NCBI GenBank assembly: GCA_009760855.2
Contig: WPIO01000028.1
Span: 1,383,001 to 1,447,000 of the forward strand
Length of the DNA stretch: 64,000 nucleotides
Direction of reading: 5' to 3'
Origin: Cristatella mucedo
Taxonomy: Eukaryota > Bryozoa > Phylactolaemata > Cristatellidae
The position numbers and the translations under genes are program-made. The notes under the pieces are model-generated. The model did no database searches, was not told the origin of the DNA, and saw only the letters and a list, made by a program, of their open reading frames with translations. Numbering within the stretch: position 1 is the stretch's first letter; every line of letters begins with the position of its first letter. Shown one piece after another: positions 23,451-35,000 of the stretch.

Positions 23451-23650
23451 GCGAGTAGCTCATTGCCTGCTGACTAGCTTCCCTGAGTCATAGTAGTTCC
23501 GTCACAGAAGACTACGCTGCGCCATCTAGCCACGTGGTGACGCAAGTTCGCCATCTTTCCGCGTGACATTTAAACTAAATTAAATTAGTATATATAATTG
23601 CTGGCCTACCGGTATATATAATATATTAGTATATAGCTTAAATTATTATA

Positions 23651-23763
<113 letters not shown>

Positions 23764-23879
23764 CGTATCCGTATATAACCACGTTTATAAGGCGGCTGTA
23801 TCTGGACTCTACATAACAAAAATTATAATGATTGACTAAAAACTGTTCTGCAATGCATTATCGTGGCTGAGGCCTTGTA

Positions 23880-24605
23880 CCCAGGCTAGGTTCGGTTGGC
23901 TGGGACGCGATGGCTGTAATTCGGTAAGGGTCACCGGCTAGGCCGCGGTCTGACCTACGGCATGGCCGGATGTGCGGTAACGAGAGGTCACCAGGGCTCT
24001 CGAGTAAGAGAAGTTGGCCGAGAAAGTCGTGATATTGGAGGCTCCCGGCCTCGCCGAGTTATGCATCTGGATGGTAGCTGGCGTGCTCCGGCGATGTGGC
24101 CACGCACGCAAGGCAACGAGTGCCCAAGGCCTGAGCGGAGCTGGATCGCACGCTCGTTGTTGTGATTTGTATATTCCGCATTCCCCATGTATCCTGTTCG
24201 TGACCCCCGCCCCCCCCCCTATGAGTTAGCGTCTTTCGGCGGAAGCTCTCGACTGTGATGGACATCGACTCCGACTAGCCAAGCAGTTACTCAGCTAGCC
24301 GAATCCTTTACGGCGTACGTGCGTACTGTTGGATCTGGAGTTGGTACAACGGCTGGACTGCGGAAGCCGACTGACCAACGTTCGTTCGCGCTTGCAGCGT
24401 CGTCTTGCGCCCCTTTTGTGTACTTTGTATAGGACCTTCCCCTGTAGACTTGTGTAGTTCCCCTGTTATTATTGGCGCATGCGATATTATAGAGAGGTCT
24501 AACCTGACGGCCGCTCGTCTTAACCTAGCTCAGCGGCGTGGCGAGCGGTGGCGTGGCCGGAGTATGACGGGGCTTGGCGGGAAATAGCCTCTGACCCCTG
24601 GAACT
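23880..24605. other. GC-rich segment, possibly a retroelement end
   Basis: Clearly higher GC than its surroundings, with a C10-like run near 24208 and no lasting open frame. Could be a solo LTR or a CpG island; ends and target duplication were not found. Confidence 0.25.
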
Positions 24606-24789
24606 CGGCTACAGCCTTAAAGAAAATTAGTGGATTTGGCGGAGAAGAGGCTGTGTAATAAGGTAAAAGCGTGTGACTCTGTGGCCGAATTTTGGCTGCA
24701 GACTAAGTTAATATAAGCTAGAATGGCTGCTGAGGATGAATGAAAATATGTATAATTCTTTCGCAAGGCACCCCAAGAGAGCTCAATCT

Positions 24790-24905
24790 TCAGCCAGTTT
24801 GGCCCTGTGGTTAAGGTGCTCGCCCCGACCAAGGTTTGGCTGAGGTCGTGGGTTTGAGCCCTGTGGCGTATGTGAAGCGCCTGAATAGAGATTAAGTTTT
24901 GTCTG
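24790..24905 (+). mobile_element. SINE family 1 copy
   Basis: Good tRNA-like head: TGGCCCTGTGGTTAAGGTGC, GTCGTGGGTTTGAGCCC, then GTGAAGCGCCTGAATAGAGA. The tail is cut after TTAAGTTTTG. A short inverted SINE tail fragment seems to precede it (24745-24790). Confidence 0.88.
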
Positions 24906-25715
24906 ACCTCTGCTTAGCAGCGTGCTGCTGAGCGGTCGCGGCTCGCTAAGGTGGGCAAATAGTGGCGTCACCTAGTGGCCCAGGCTGTCACCGACTGGCG
25001 CATACCGATAATGCTCGCTGCGACTCACCTCTAGTCGGCTCCTGGTCGTGCCTATTGTTCGAACAGGGCAAGCCCCGATGCCTCACGACGCCACTTCCGT
25101 TTCCGTCCATACGCTTTCCGGGCTCCTCTTTTTGAAAGTTTCTGCTCCTCGCTCCACGACAGCTCCTCCAGAATGTTAAGACCGTGGCTGCACTTTTTGA
25201 CGCCTGCTCTTTCTGAAGAAAACGATGCGCAATATACTGAACAATTTTAGACTCAAAATTCGCACCAACACAAAGCTGTCCGTTAAGACTTTAGCGAGCG
25301 ATGAGGGCCGGGTACGTTAGAAAAAGCACTCTCCTACATTTGTTCATCGCTGCCGAGCAGCAATTCACCGTGGCTATCTTGAAGAGGCTATACTTGTACG
25401 ACTGGTCTTAATTTCTGCTCTTTCTGAATTTGCTCAGCTACTTTAGTTTCCACCGTAATTCAGCTTCAGATTAGAAATTCTCAACTTTCCAATTGAGTTG
25501 ATACAAACAGAACTCATACGTCTGCCAGTCATTACCTCCGACCAATTCGGTCTGACCACTCACACCAGCAGATTCTGAGCAACATTGAAGGACCGTGCTT
25601 CGCGACAGCCGATTTGCCGCTAATCTGGGACGTACATGTAACAATAATTCACATTTGAACCATGCTCAAAAAATTATTAGGCAACTGTTATACTAATTCT
25701 AAGCTATCTCGTATA
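24906..25715. other. Unassigned, first part GC-rich
   Basis: No exon or known repeat recognised. Confidence 0.4.
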
Positions 25716-25717
25716 AT

Positions 25718-26740
25718 AACGATAATAGTACATTTGCATAGCGCCCTCAGAGAGCTGAATCTCTTTCTAGGCACTTTACAGATGCTGTAAAGAAAGCATG
25801 ACCAAATAATTAATGGTCATCAAGCATAACATTTTTAGATGTAGCACGCACAGGATCAACATGTAGATCCGGTTAGTAGCACCAGACACAATTTCAGCAC
25901 GCACAAGCACACATACGACGAATCACAAGGACCCACTACATGCTGTAATAAGCAGGCGTGTTTTAAGTTTCTTTTTAAATATTGGTATGTGAGGGGATGT
26001 CGTGACATCAGTCCAATGTGAGCTCTAGGCTTTGGGAGCACATAGACTAAAGGCCCGGTCTCCAAAGGATTTGAGCTTCGCACGAGGTATACATAGCTAA
26101 GCAATTTGAGTCAGAACTGTGGGTTGTAGGATTCTTCGCTTAATGGGGGAGTATTTGTAATAGATAGGCCGGAATCAGAATCGATGAACCTAAAAGTAAG
26201 TGATAGAACCTTCAAGTCAATGCGCTGCTTGATTGGGAGCCAGTGCAGTTCAGCGAGAAGTGATATGGTGTGACAACTGCGACGCTCACAACAGACAAGT
26301 TGCATAGTTTTGCACCAACTGCATAGTTTTGCACTAACTGCAAGCGCCTGATTGCACACGCTGGTAGACCAGCGGTTACAGAAGTCGAGATGGACGTTAC
26401 AAATGCATCGACCAATTTGGATGCAGTACGCCTGTCTAAGCAAGCCCAAATTGCAGCAATGTTCTGTAGCTGAAAGAAGGCAGACTTGACAGAGGTGCTG
26501 ATGTGCTCATCTAATGAAAGGTCACTTTGGGACAGGACAGCTAGATTATTTGTGCTGCTGCGATAGTAGATATGCTGGCAAATCTAATTTTGAGCGATGA
26601 TTTTTCCACTTTCTGAATAACACTTGGTTTGCACAACTAGTATGTTGGTTTTCTCGTCATTTGATTCGAAAAAGTTTGCTACCATCCACGTGCGGCTGTC
26701 AGCGATGCATCCGCTTCGCTCTGTAATAGCCTAACGTCAT
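25718..26740 (-). mobile_element. LINE 3' part (CR1/L2-like)
   Basis: Tail GCGCCCTCAGAGAGCTGAAT and TCTCTTTCTAGGCACTTTAC at the left end, then 3' UTR. Reverse transcriptase C-terminal frames CERRSCHTISLLAELHWLPI and [14 protein letters not shown] lie at 26150-26330. Frameshifted. Confidence 0.85.
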
Positions 26741-26934
26741 CCACTAACCACATTTGCATGCCGACCCTGTGCATGTCACCCCTAACCATGTTATAATTTC
26801 TGTTTGTTTTTTCAAGCATGATTTTACTTACCATTCAATTGCATTTCCCTTTGCAGCAAATGTAAAGCGCCTAGAAAGAGATTAAGTTCTCTGAGGGCGC
26901 TTTATCAAGTACATTATTATTATTATTATTATTA
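26741..26934 (+). mobile_element. LINE 3' tail in the opposite orientation
   Basis: CCACTAACCACATTTGCATG block, AGCGCCTAGAAAGAGATTAA, GTTCTCTGAGGGCGCTTTAT, then an (ATT)n end. Together with the preceding copy it makes an inverted LINE pair. Confidence 0.88.
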
Positions 26935-26937
26935 ACG

Positions 26938-27240
26938 TCACTCTAGAGCAGATACCATGAATGCCATCACTACAGCTGTTGAGTGTGAATTTAATGCCTT
27001 AAAACTTTGTCTACGTATACTATAAACCAAGCGGCGATTTGGGATGCTATTCTTAGTGTTCTTTCGGAGTGGCGCGACAACTTGGGTTGACAACGGAGCC
27101 ACTTGCCATGTCGTGTGCTTGATCATGCTGCTTTTGCGACGATCCAACCTGTACCAGAGAAGGTCAAACTCTGCCAATTGCGGCACGCTTCTGTCAGCTG
27201 ACAGGGTAACGTAGTGCTCCTTGCACTGCAGCAAGTGCGA
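26938..27240 (-). other. Unassigned open frame
   Basis: About 100 open codons after a possible acceptor TTAATATCAG, including CKEHYVTLSADRSVPQLAEF. It stops right beside the (ATT)n tail of a LINE 3' end. It could be a terminal exon or part of an old transposon. No domain recognised. Confidence 0.2.
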
Positions 27241-28189
27241 CAGCAGACCCTGATATTAACTATTATAAACGAAAACTTGCCAGCTCTCCTAGACCTTCCT
27301 AGGCTCGGAGATAATACATAGCAATCTAAGGACGAGACCATGTTGATCCCTGTTGTGATACCGTCAGCCCGAAGGATGAATTTCCCGACGTTTTCACTCG
27401 AAGTCGGCCTGGTCGAATGCACCATCCAGCTGCACGCGGACGCAGAGCGGATGTCGAAGCTGCGAACGATATCCCTTTCAACTACAGGGACTATTTAAAT
27501 ATTATTTAAATATAAGCCAATCTCGCTAAATTAAAATCTATTCTTAGGACCAGCGCGTGACCAGCACGAACTGCTATCATATATAAGGATTCGTCATCCC
27601 AATTATAGGAATTCGGAAGCAGAGCAGCCGAATTCCTATAGTTTGGCTCGAAAGAAAGTTCTGTTGTATTGCCTACCTGTGCCCATTCGAAGGCAGTGAG
27701 CTTCGCACTAAATATATGAGCTTCTGGGACATCAGTTAAACGCAGCTTGTTGAAATTCAGTTTTTGTCTTGATACCCTGCTGTACGCAATTGGTCACCAG
27801 GTCGCAATTTCAGAGGGAAGTCGCTTGGAGCGATGCATTTCCGTTAAGTTAAGGTGCTTTAGTGCCGCGCCGGCCTTTTCCCCACTCGGACCAAACAAAA
27901 GTCACAGCCCGGATAGTCGGCTGCGATGGTCAAATTCTTCGTCTGTCGTCTTCCTCTTTGCTCTCGTACTCTCGCCCACCGCCCTTAACGCCCATAGTCT
28001 TCGAGCTTTGCATTGGCTCTAGCTACGTAAACGCTACAGCATGCTTCCTTACCTCAGCGAGCTCTTAGTACCGATATGTATAGAGGGAGAAATGCAGGCA
28101 TGGAAAAAAGGACTTCGCCTTATCGAAAAACCCATCGGCTGAACAGCCCTCTGTTCTCGCACTTCATCTCAGTAATTTGTGTTGCCTAC
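27241..28189. other. Unassigned stretch
   Basis: Contains a 13-nt-arm inverted repeat (27604-27616 and 27628-27640, TATAGGAATTCGG) and two similar TTGCCTACCTGTGC motifs (27669 and 28182) that read as donor sites on the minus strand. No gene recognised. Confidence 0.3.
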
Positions 28190-28332
28190 CTGTGCTTGGA
28201 AAGAAGCCTGGGTACTCGGCTCCAGCTGCTGACAATCGCCCATGTTTCTTTTTCGGAGCAGGAACCCAATTGAAATTCTTTTGCGGCCGATGCCGAGCAT
28301 TTAAATCAACAGGCGTTCTCGTTCCGAGATCG
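28190..28332 (-). CDS. Candidate exon, unknown gene
   Basis: Open from a possible acceptor CTCTTAG to donor CACAG|GTAGGC, encoding NFNWVPAPKKKHGRLSAAGA then EYPGFFPST. It ends in phase 1. Coding-like composition, no family recognised. Confidence 0.25.
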
Positions 28333-28552
28333 CTAAGAGTTCGCAAAGTGGCGTTTGATGTCAACTGCATAGCGTTTAACGCCTTGTGCACACACGAACC
28401 GTTCGTTGCTGCTCTCTTATTAGCGAAAGTTATCAGCAGTTTCAGACAACTGATGCATTGTGTTGCCATAATTTGTACATTATGCATAGGTACGGTGGTT
28501 TTCAGAAGTGATCTGCTAGATCACCATAAGGATTTTTAGGCAATGAGCTAAC

Positions 28553-28715
28553 CTGAAAGTAGTTGAAATTTCTGCATTTCCGTAGTCGCCCGCGCGATAT
28601 GCTTGATAGGTAGCTGCTCCCTACCTGGAGTCGCCACTGAAGTGTCCTTTGCCCCACTCACTACACGCCGTAGCATCGCCGTGGCTAGTGGCAATGAACG
28701 GGGTACCTCAGGGGT
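28553..28715 (-). CDS. Candidate exon, unknown gene
   Basis: 54 open codons between acceptor ATATCGCAG and donor TCAG|GTTAGC, encoding TPEVPRSLPLATAMLRRVVS then IARATTEMQKFQLLS. It ends in phase 1, so it could splice to WW module 1. No homology recognised; may be chance. Confidence 0.3.
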
Positions 28716-29124
28716 CTGCGATATTAATATCAATATTATAGCGCGTCACACTGCAAATGATTCGCGAATTCTGCCTGCCGTTGGACGCAGACCCACTTTA
28801 TTGCTGAATCCGTTTGCCTTACCCTTCAGTTGAAGTCGTCGGCAGCAGCATTCCGGCCTGCATCCAGGCAGTGAGTGGCTTGCTGGTGCAGCCGGGCAGC
28901 AAAGAGAACTACACCAGTTATGCTCTGCAGTCAGCTAGAAGTGTGACCCGCTGCTGCAGCCTGTGCAGAGCTCTGACCACTGTCCGCCGCCTGTTCGCCA
29001 ACCACTGCTCCACTGCTATGTGTACGATGTCGACTTGTATTGCACTCAGACAACGGTCTCAAGTAGTGATGGCAACTGAAGGAGCTGCTATGCACGGAAA
29101 ACTGGTAATAATAAAGAGCAAATG

Positions 29125-29440
29125 GTCCGGTTGTGTTCACGGTTGATACTCTTGCCTCTTGACGATGTGATTGCCAGACACAACCTAGGCTTTCACTTCT
29201 ATGCAGATAACACTCAGTTTTAACTTTGCTTTGATTCCCCCAGCCCTCCAGCCCGTCGAATTTTCTCAACTCCCTTGCTGCATGTATTGATGACATCCGA
29301 ACATGGATGGCAGCAAACTTTACTTAAATTGAATGTGATGATAAAACCAACCTACTAGTTATGGGCAAATCAAGTGGGATCTTGAAATTGGAAAACCTAT
29401 TACTCAAAATCGGCTCTAGTCATCGTACGTGCTGGTTGTA
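29125..29440 (+). mobile_element. LINE reverse transcriptase fragment (CR1/L2-like)
   Basis: Broken frames read [15 protein letters not shown] and [15 protein letters not shown], the region just after the polymerase YADD motif in this clade. Multiple stops. Confidence 0.75.
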
Positions 29441-30335
29441 GGTGGTTCCTTGGAATTTCATGCTGTGAATAAGCTATCATCTGCACGCTATAATGCCCAC
29501 CAAGCAATCACCGCGACTCGTTTTATATCAAAAACTCCTTCTTATGCCAAGCGATATCTGAACCCACGCAGGTTCTTAGTGTTAGGTGAACGTCAAATAT
29601 TGCTGGGAGCGTCAAAGGGGGAATGGCGTACTGGAATCTCAAGCACCTTCCTCTTGAGAGTTCCTGGTGAAAGTGAAAAAGCTCGAAACGCAACGCTGCG
29701 AGCGAGAGCGTTTTGTGCGTGCTTGGATTTGTGAACAGAACACAGAGCCCTGCCACTCCTCATCTTTAGGCCTACAAAGAGGAGCCTGTTTTAAGCGTTG
29801 AGGAGTACTCGCGATTCTCGGGGTCCTAGTGGGGTCCACGAAATTCGTCCTTTTGTGTGCTTATTGAGAGCTGATGCTGTGCATGCTACAACTGATTCTC
29901 TGCTGTGCGAACAAACCACAAGCTATTTCTCGGCGGGAGCGACTGCGGCCCGTGTAAACAGGCTGCTGAACTTCGAGAGGGAAAGTGGCTATGAACCGAG
30001 TGAGTGGCACTTGTTTTTGCTCCTTGCAAAGCAGCTGCGTTGTGCGAGGTGACAGACAGTGAGACTGCACACGGAGGAGTCGAGCGAGAGTAGGGGCCGA
30101 GGGGAGCCGTGCGCTCTGGGGCTCCGTGCGTTGGTAATAAACTGTCGGTGTTGAGAGTCGGCTGGCTCTCTGCTGTGCGAACAAACGACCACTAACCACA
30201 TTTGCATGCTTACCCTGTGCATGACCCACTAACCATGTTATGCTAATTGAGCATGCTACACTAACCATTCGACCATGCTTCCTTTGCAGCATATGTAGTG
30301 TGCCTAGAAAGAGACTATCTGAGGGAAAAGAACTG
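29441..30335 (+). mobile_element. LINE tail interrupted by other sequence
   Basis: LINE pieces at 29441-29530 and 29815-29892, and the 3' UTR plus GTGCCTAGAAAGAGACTATC tail at 30187-30335. Between them lies unrelated sequence, including a segment bounded by 20-bp direct repeats at 29897 and 30167. Confidence 0.6.
29897..30186. mobile_element. Insertion bounded by 20-bp direct repeats
   Basis: TCTCTGCTGTGCGAACAAAC occurs at 29897-29916 and again at 30167-30186. The segment between is GC-rich and contains AATAAA near 30135. It splits a LINE 3' UTR. Type unknown. Confidence 0.5.
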
Positions 30336-31911
30336 AGGAGAAAATGAATGATTATCCTTATTATGGTTGATGGTAGACATTACCATTTTTTGATTGTGCA
30401 TCTGATTCGAAATTTTTATAGAAGCTAGACTTGGCCATTGCTAGGAATGAGTGGTATGATATGCAGCAGCCTTCTTATACCTGCCGATGGACAGTCAGTC
30501 CTAATCATTTGTATGCTGTCTCAAGCTTGTGCTTCGTAGAATCGGCAAGTTTAATATCTGCGGTAAACCACGGACCACATGGGCAAGGGCGAAGTGTGCT
30601 TAGTCATAATAAGGTGCAAATCGCCGAGAACGTCAGCTGGTGCTGTAACGAAGCATCCTACATGTGAGGATTAAGCAGCAGGAGCAAAGACGACGTTTCT
30701 GTCTGGACAGCTGCAATCTCAAGGGTCTTTTAAGGTTTTGCGATTTAAAAATGATTCTGGGTCTTTTGAGGTTTCGCGATTCAAAAATGATTCTGGATGT
30801 GGAGGGCACAAACAGTAGACTAAGTAAGATCTGCATGTGGTCAGTTGTGCAACATTTGATAATAATTTGGGAGATAATAGGGCATAATTCTGCGTATTTG
30901 ATACAGTGTTGACCACTGATGAGTGGCATCGTGCATGTGAGCCAGTGCAAGAAATTTCGCACTAATGCTGCTGTATGTAGTTTGTTCGTGTAAACGCATA
31001 AAGATATAAACATTACTTTGTAACTAATTGTGCAAGTTTCAGGAATTGGCCTTCTGTCACTCACATCGTTGCCTAGCTTTAAACAACCATGGATAGTTAA
31101 AGGCCAGGTTGACATGACCCATGCAGCCCACAAAATAGATAAACAATGGGACAGTTTTACCAAGAGAAAACTATATTTCCTTCAAGGCAACACAAGGCAA
31201 TAACGTGCTGCAGAAAGGCAACAGCCGGATTTAGACCAGCAATCGCTGAACCACGTTGGCTTAAGGCTCAGAGCCAACCAATCCTAGCTAAGCAGTAGCA
31301 GCACACTAGCAGCTGGTCGTCATCGATACAACTTCTAAGGTAATGCAAAAGGTATGGCAGACAAACAACTAAGTGCAATCAATCTACAACCATTACATAA
31401 AAAAGCATGAGCAATTTTAAAAGAAATAAAAATGGGACAAAAGATGCAAGCGAGAAGCACCGACGGAAGTAAGTAAAACGACGACCACGCAAAATCAGTA
31501 AGCCAGGCTGATATTGTCGATCGTGCAACATGAGGACTATGTAGAAAGTGCGTACACGTGTCATCACTGATGAAAAACAACCGACGTGTGCACATGTGCG
31601 ACCACTACTACATAGGAAATTATGGATGACCAAGGATGCAGCTATAATCTTCTGACCAATTTGCACCAACCGTAGCCCCCCACAAAAGTGGGAGGCTGCC
31701 TTAAACGATGGTCCCACAAGGCAATGCCGGAAAGATCACAAGAGGCACCAAGTGATTTAAGGGAGAAGGCAGGTTCGATCCCCTTATTATCAACACATCA
31801 GGAGAGGGGGTTCCCGTCTGTCAGCAAGCCTAACTCTTGGAGCGGCTGGAAATTCCTTTTTGGTGATATCCACCTTCAGGGCTAGACATGGAGCACTACT
31901 TTATCCAGCCC
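30336..31911. other. Region downstream of GANAB copy A
   Basis: No exon recognised. Holds a 36-bp tandem duplication (GGGTCTTTT...AAAAATGATTCT) at about 30722-30793 and a repeat shared with 47990-48165 (reverse strand). Confidence 0.45.
30755..30880 (+). repeat. Repeat shared with 47990-48165
   Basis: GTAGACTAAGTAAGATCTGC and CATGTGGTCAGTTGTGCA match the reverse complement of 48050-48110. Both copies are open and protein-like, so this is probably LINE coding sequence upstream of the RT. Confidence 0.6.
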
Positions 31912-32018
31912 TCACTTCAGATTTATCACCCAACGCTCTGCTATACTGACGGCTGGCTTACGTATACGCAGCACCTTGGTCGACGCATCGTAATGGCTAT
32001 CGAGATTCCTGGACGTAC
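31912..32018 (-). CDS. GANAB: GANAB copy A exon 18 (stop)
   Basis: Encodes [20 protein letters not shown] and ends VINLK, then TGA. Matches the conserved VLRKPGINVASDW C-terminus. Acceptor TGTTTCAG. No clear AATAAA was identified just downstream. Confidence 0.92.
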
Positions 32019-35000
32019 CTGAAACATGATTCAATCAACAAGCTCTAAGCGCCTGAATGAATGAGCTCCAAGCGCATCCAAAAGATTGTTGGCAAGGACC
32101 ATAGCAAACTAATTGCAAAAGGCATTTGTACCTGAACTCTCGAGCACAGCAAGTAGTGGTCGGTACTGAAGGCCCAGCACGACTACTTCCTCCACCCACG
32201 CTGCAGTGGCAAACTGAGTCTTCACCACCTCTCTACAGACATAAAATCTGTATAGTCAAGCCACCATCTTGAAGCTGTCAAACTAATAAGGAAGATACAA
32301 ATCAGCCCGATACCAATAATGGTGACAGATAGGAGGAACACACCTATTCTCGAGTCGTGTTTGATTGAATGTAAAGCGCCTGTGGACGAATCGTCCGAGT
32401 CTGTATTGGTAGCTGGTGTAATCGTCAAGATACAGCTCACCCTGAGCAGCTCCCTACAACAATTTCGTAATACCATAAAAATATTTAGTCAACTAAAAAA
32501 GGCTTCACATCACCACTTGCCTGAGGCACTCCTCCATACCTGAGCATCCAGAGCCACAACCAGGGTGAAAGGATCATTCTTTGTGAGTGTAGATGAGCGC
32601 CTTATTCTGTTGCGCCTTGGAATGATGTAGCCTCCACGCTGGTAAACCGGTATCTACAAGCAGAAGCAGCTGCAAAAGTTGATCTCTTCATTTAGAATTA
32701 TATAACACAATACGTCGTGGAATCGCGACCACACGAGTAAATTGATGCCCCTGCTTTTGCAGATACCTTATCGAGAGGGGTTGGCACGTATTCGGTGGTA
32801 CCGCCCAAATACTGTGCATAATTGTCCACGTCGTACCAAACCAATCCATGCTGAGGAAAATAGACCGACACACCAGCAGCTCCTGCATCGGTCACGGGTT
32901 TGACAAGAAGCGCGGGACCTAGATGAGTGTGTAAAAGAACAGACGACATAAGGACATTACGTGACATCCCATCATTGATATACGGTGCATCAAAACGGAA
33001 TGAGTGCACAGTGCAGAGCTGTCCAGATGCTTATTCACCGATCATGTATTGTTCTTGCTCCGTATAGAACTCCTTTGCGGCCGGAAAGTCGTACCAAATC
33101 GGACGCATGATAGGACCTCCTTCGCGCTCACCATGGAAGAACAGAGTATACCAGTAAGACAGCAGGCTGTATCGGTCGCGGATGGCCGCCCTAATCAAGC
33201 GCATGTTGTGCTCGGGGAGAAGCCAGGGTTCACGGCGTCGTGTGTCCATGTGAGCATGAGCTCGAAAGAACGGCTGGTATGCTGCAGCCTAAAGCACACC
33301 AAAACAATTCAGTCTCGAACACCTTATGCATTAGCGATAAATACCGCCGAGTGAGCGCACTGCAGCTGCTGGCAGAGCACAAATGGTCGTTGTTGCAAGA
33401 TAGGCGATCGCCAGCTGCCATTAGGCAGCCTGTGGGGCACACTTGCTCTAACCTGGTACCACCTCGTGATCAGCTCCGGCTCACCATTCCTGAAGAAGCC
33501 ACCTACGTCGGCACCGCACAGTGTGATGCCAACAAGGTTCATCGACAGAAGCATTGGAATGGATATCTTTAAGTGTCCCCAGTCGCCCGTATTGTCACCA
33601 GTCCACACCGCACCTGAAAGACTTGTCTTGGTTTGAATTCGCACAAAAAAAACATGAGCCTGGACTATTATATATCATATTATGTCCATCAAGCAGCCGT
33701 GAACAACTACTTGAAAAGAGAGCTATCAGCTCAGAAGACTGCAAATGAGCAATAGCCACATAAAAAGTTAAGGGCACATACAGGATGCATCAGGTGTTTT
33801 AGAACGACTTGTGGAGGCCATAACCATAACAGCATCATTGTTCCTACTACAAATGTGTCACCATAGTTGCCCAACTTAAGACTAAATATGTTCTTGCTTT
33901 TTCAATCGAACCATAAAAGCTTCAATGCAGGAAATAAAAAGGCACGCCGTTCTTGATGCCTTAGCCACCAACAGGGGAGATTAGCAGATTCCAACTCCCT
34001 TAAATGTCGTCAGATAATTTGCTTAAGAGGGCAGTACATATACGAGAACCTGGGAGAACCACATGATTTGGTGGTCCGGCTTGCTGAACAAACTTCAATC
34101 AACTCAAGCATCCCAAGGAGCCCTGCTTACTCTAGTTTTTGTCAGACGGAAAGACCTTTGTGATCACGATTTGGTCCAGCAGTAAAGGTGCTCACCACGA
34201 TCAAGGTCTGGCTGAGGTCGTGGGCTCGAGCCCCGAGGCACATGTGAAGCGCCTGAATAGAGATTGTTATCTTGGGCGCTGTACAAATGAATTATATTAT
34301 CAAAAAGTAATCAAGAGAAATGACAAGTGGCTCTGTGCCAGCTGCACCGAGATCCCCTGCTGTTAGGCACAGCCTCGTTCGCTCCGTCTGTGGTGGTTTT
34401 GGGGGTAGTGAGCAATGAGGGTCATGTGTACGATGCCTCTCGATTCACCCCCCCTAAAGATGTTAGGGTCAAGCCTGATGATCTGCAAGGAGGGGACGAC
34501 ACGTACGTATTCAAGCAAGTCTATTGCTCCCTCTCAAAGAGCCAATCACGAGTGGCTGGCCAAAAATGTTCACAATAATGCTACCCCGAAAATTGTGCTT
34601 CCGAGCTCGCCTGATTTAAGCTCTCTTGAGACTACTACGTCTGGGGGTAATTGAGAGGGAGACCAAAAAGAATTTATTTCCCTCAGCATGTATCGCTTTG
34701 GTACAACGTGGACAATTGTGCAGTATCTGGGTGGTACCACCGGATATGTGCCAACCATATCAAGGACTCAAAGGCTGCCAACAGGGACTGTGGCCAACAT
34801 AGATAAGGATCACATGCTCGACGTATGTTGTCACCGAAGCCGTATCGAGGCTGGTGGTATGGAAAACCTCTTGCTGCAACTGGCCGGTGGTATGCTCACA
34901 GTGCACACACAGCACAGATCCAACCTCGGCCGACCGAGCTGGCTTTCACTTTCACTGCATCCTTTTGTTTTTTAGCACCAAGTTTGAATCCTCGGTCCGT

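Noticed and set aside
24790-24870. Functional tRNA gene
   Set aside because: A and B boxes are present, but the sequence continues into the SINE body and occurs in many diverged copies; there is no acceptor-stem pairing.
30633-31163. 176-codon open frame on the minus strand
   Set aside because: Partly a 36-bp tandem duplication and partly repeat sequence shared with 48.1 kb; the remainder looks like chance.
32222-32476. Hydrophobic 84-codon frame that looks like a membrane protein
   Set aside because: Overlaps GANAB exon 16 in part and runs through its donor into the intron, so it is an artefact of reading through.
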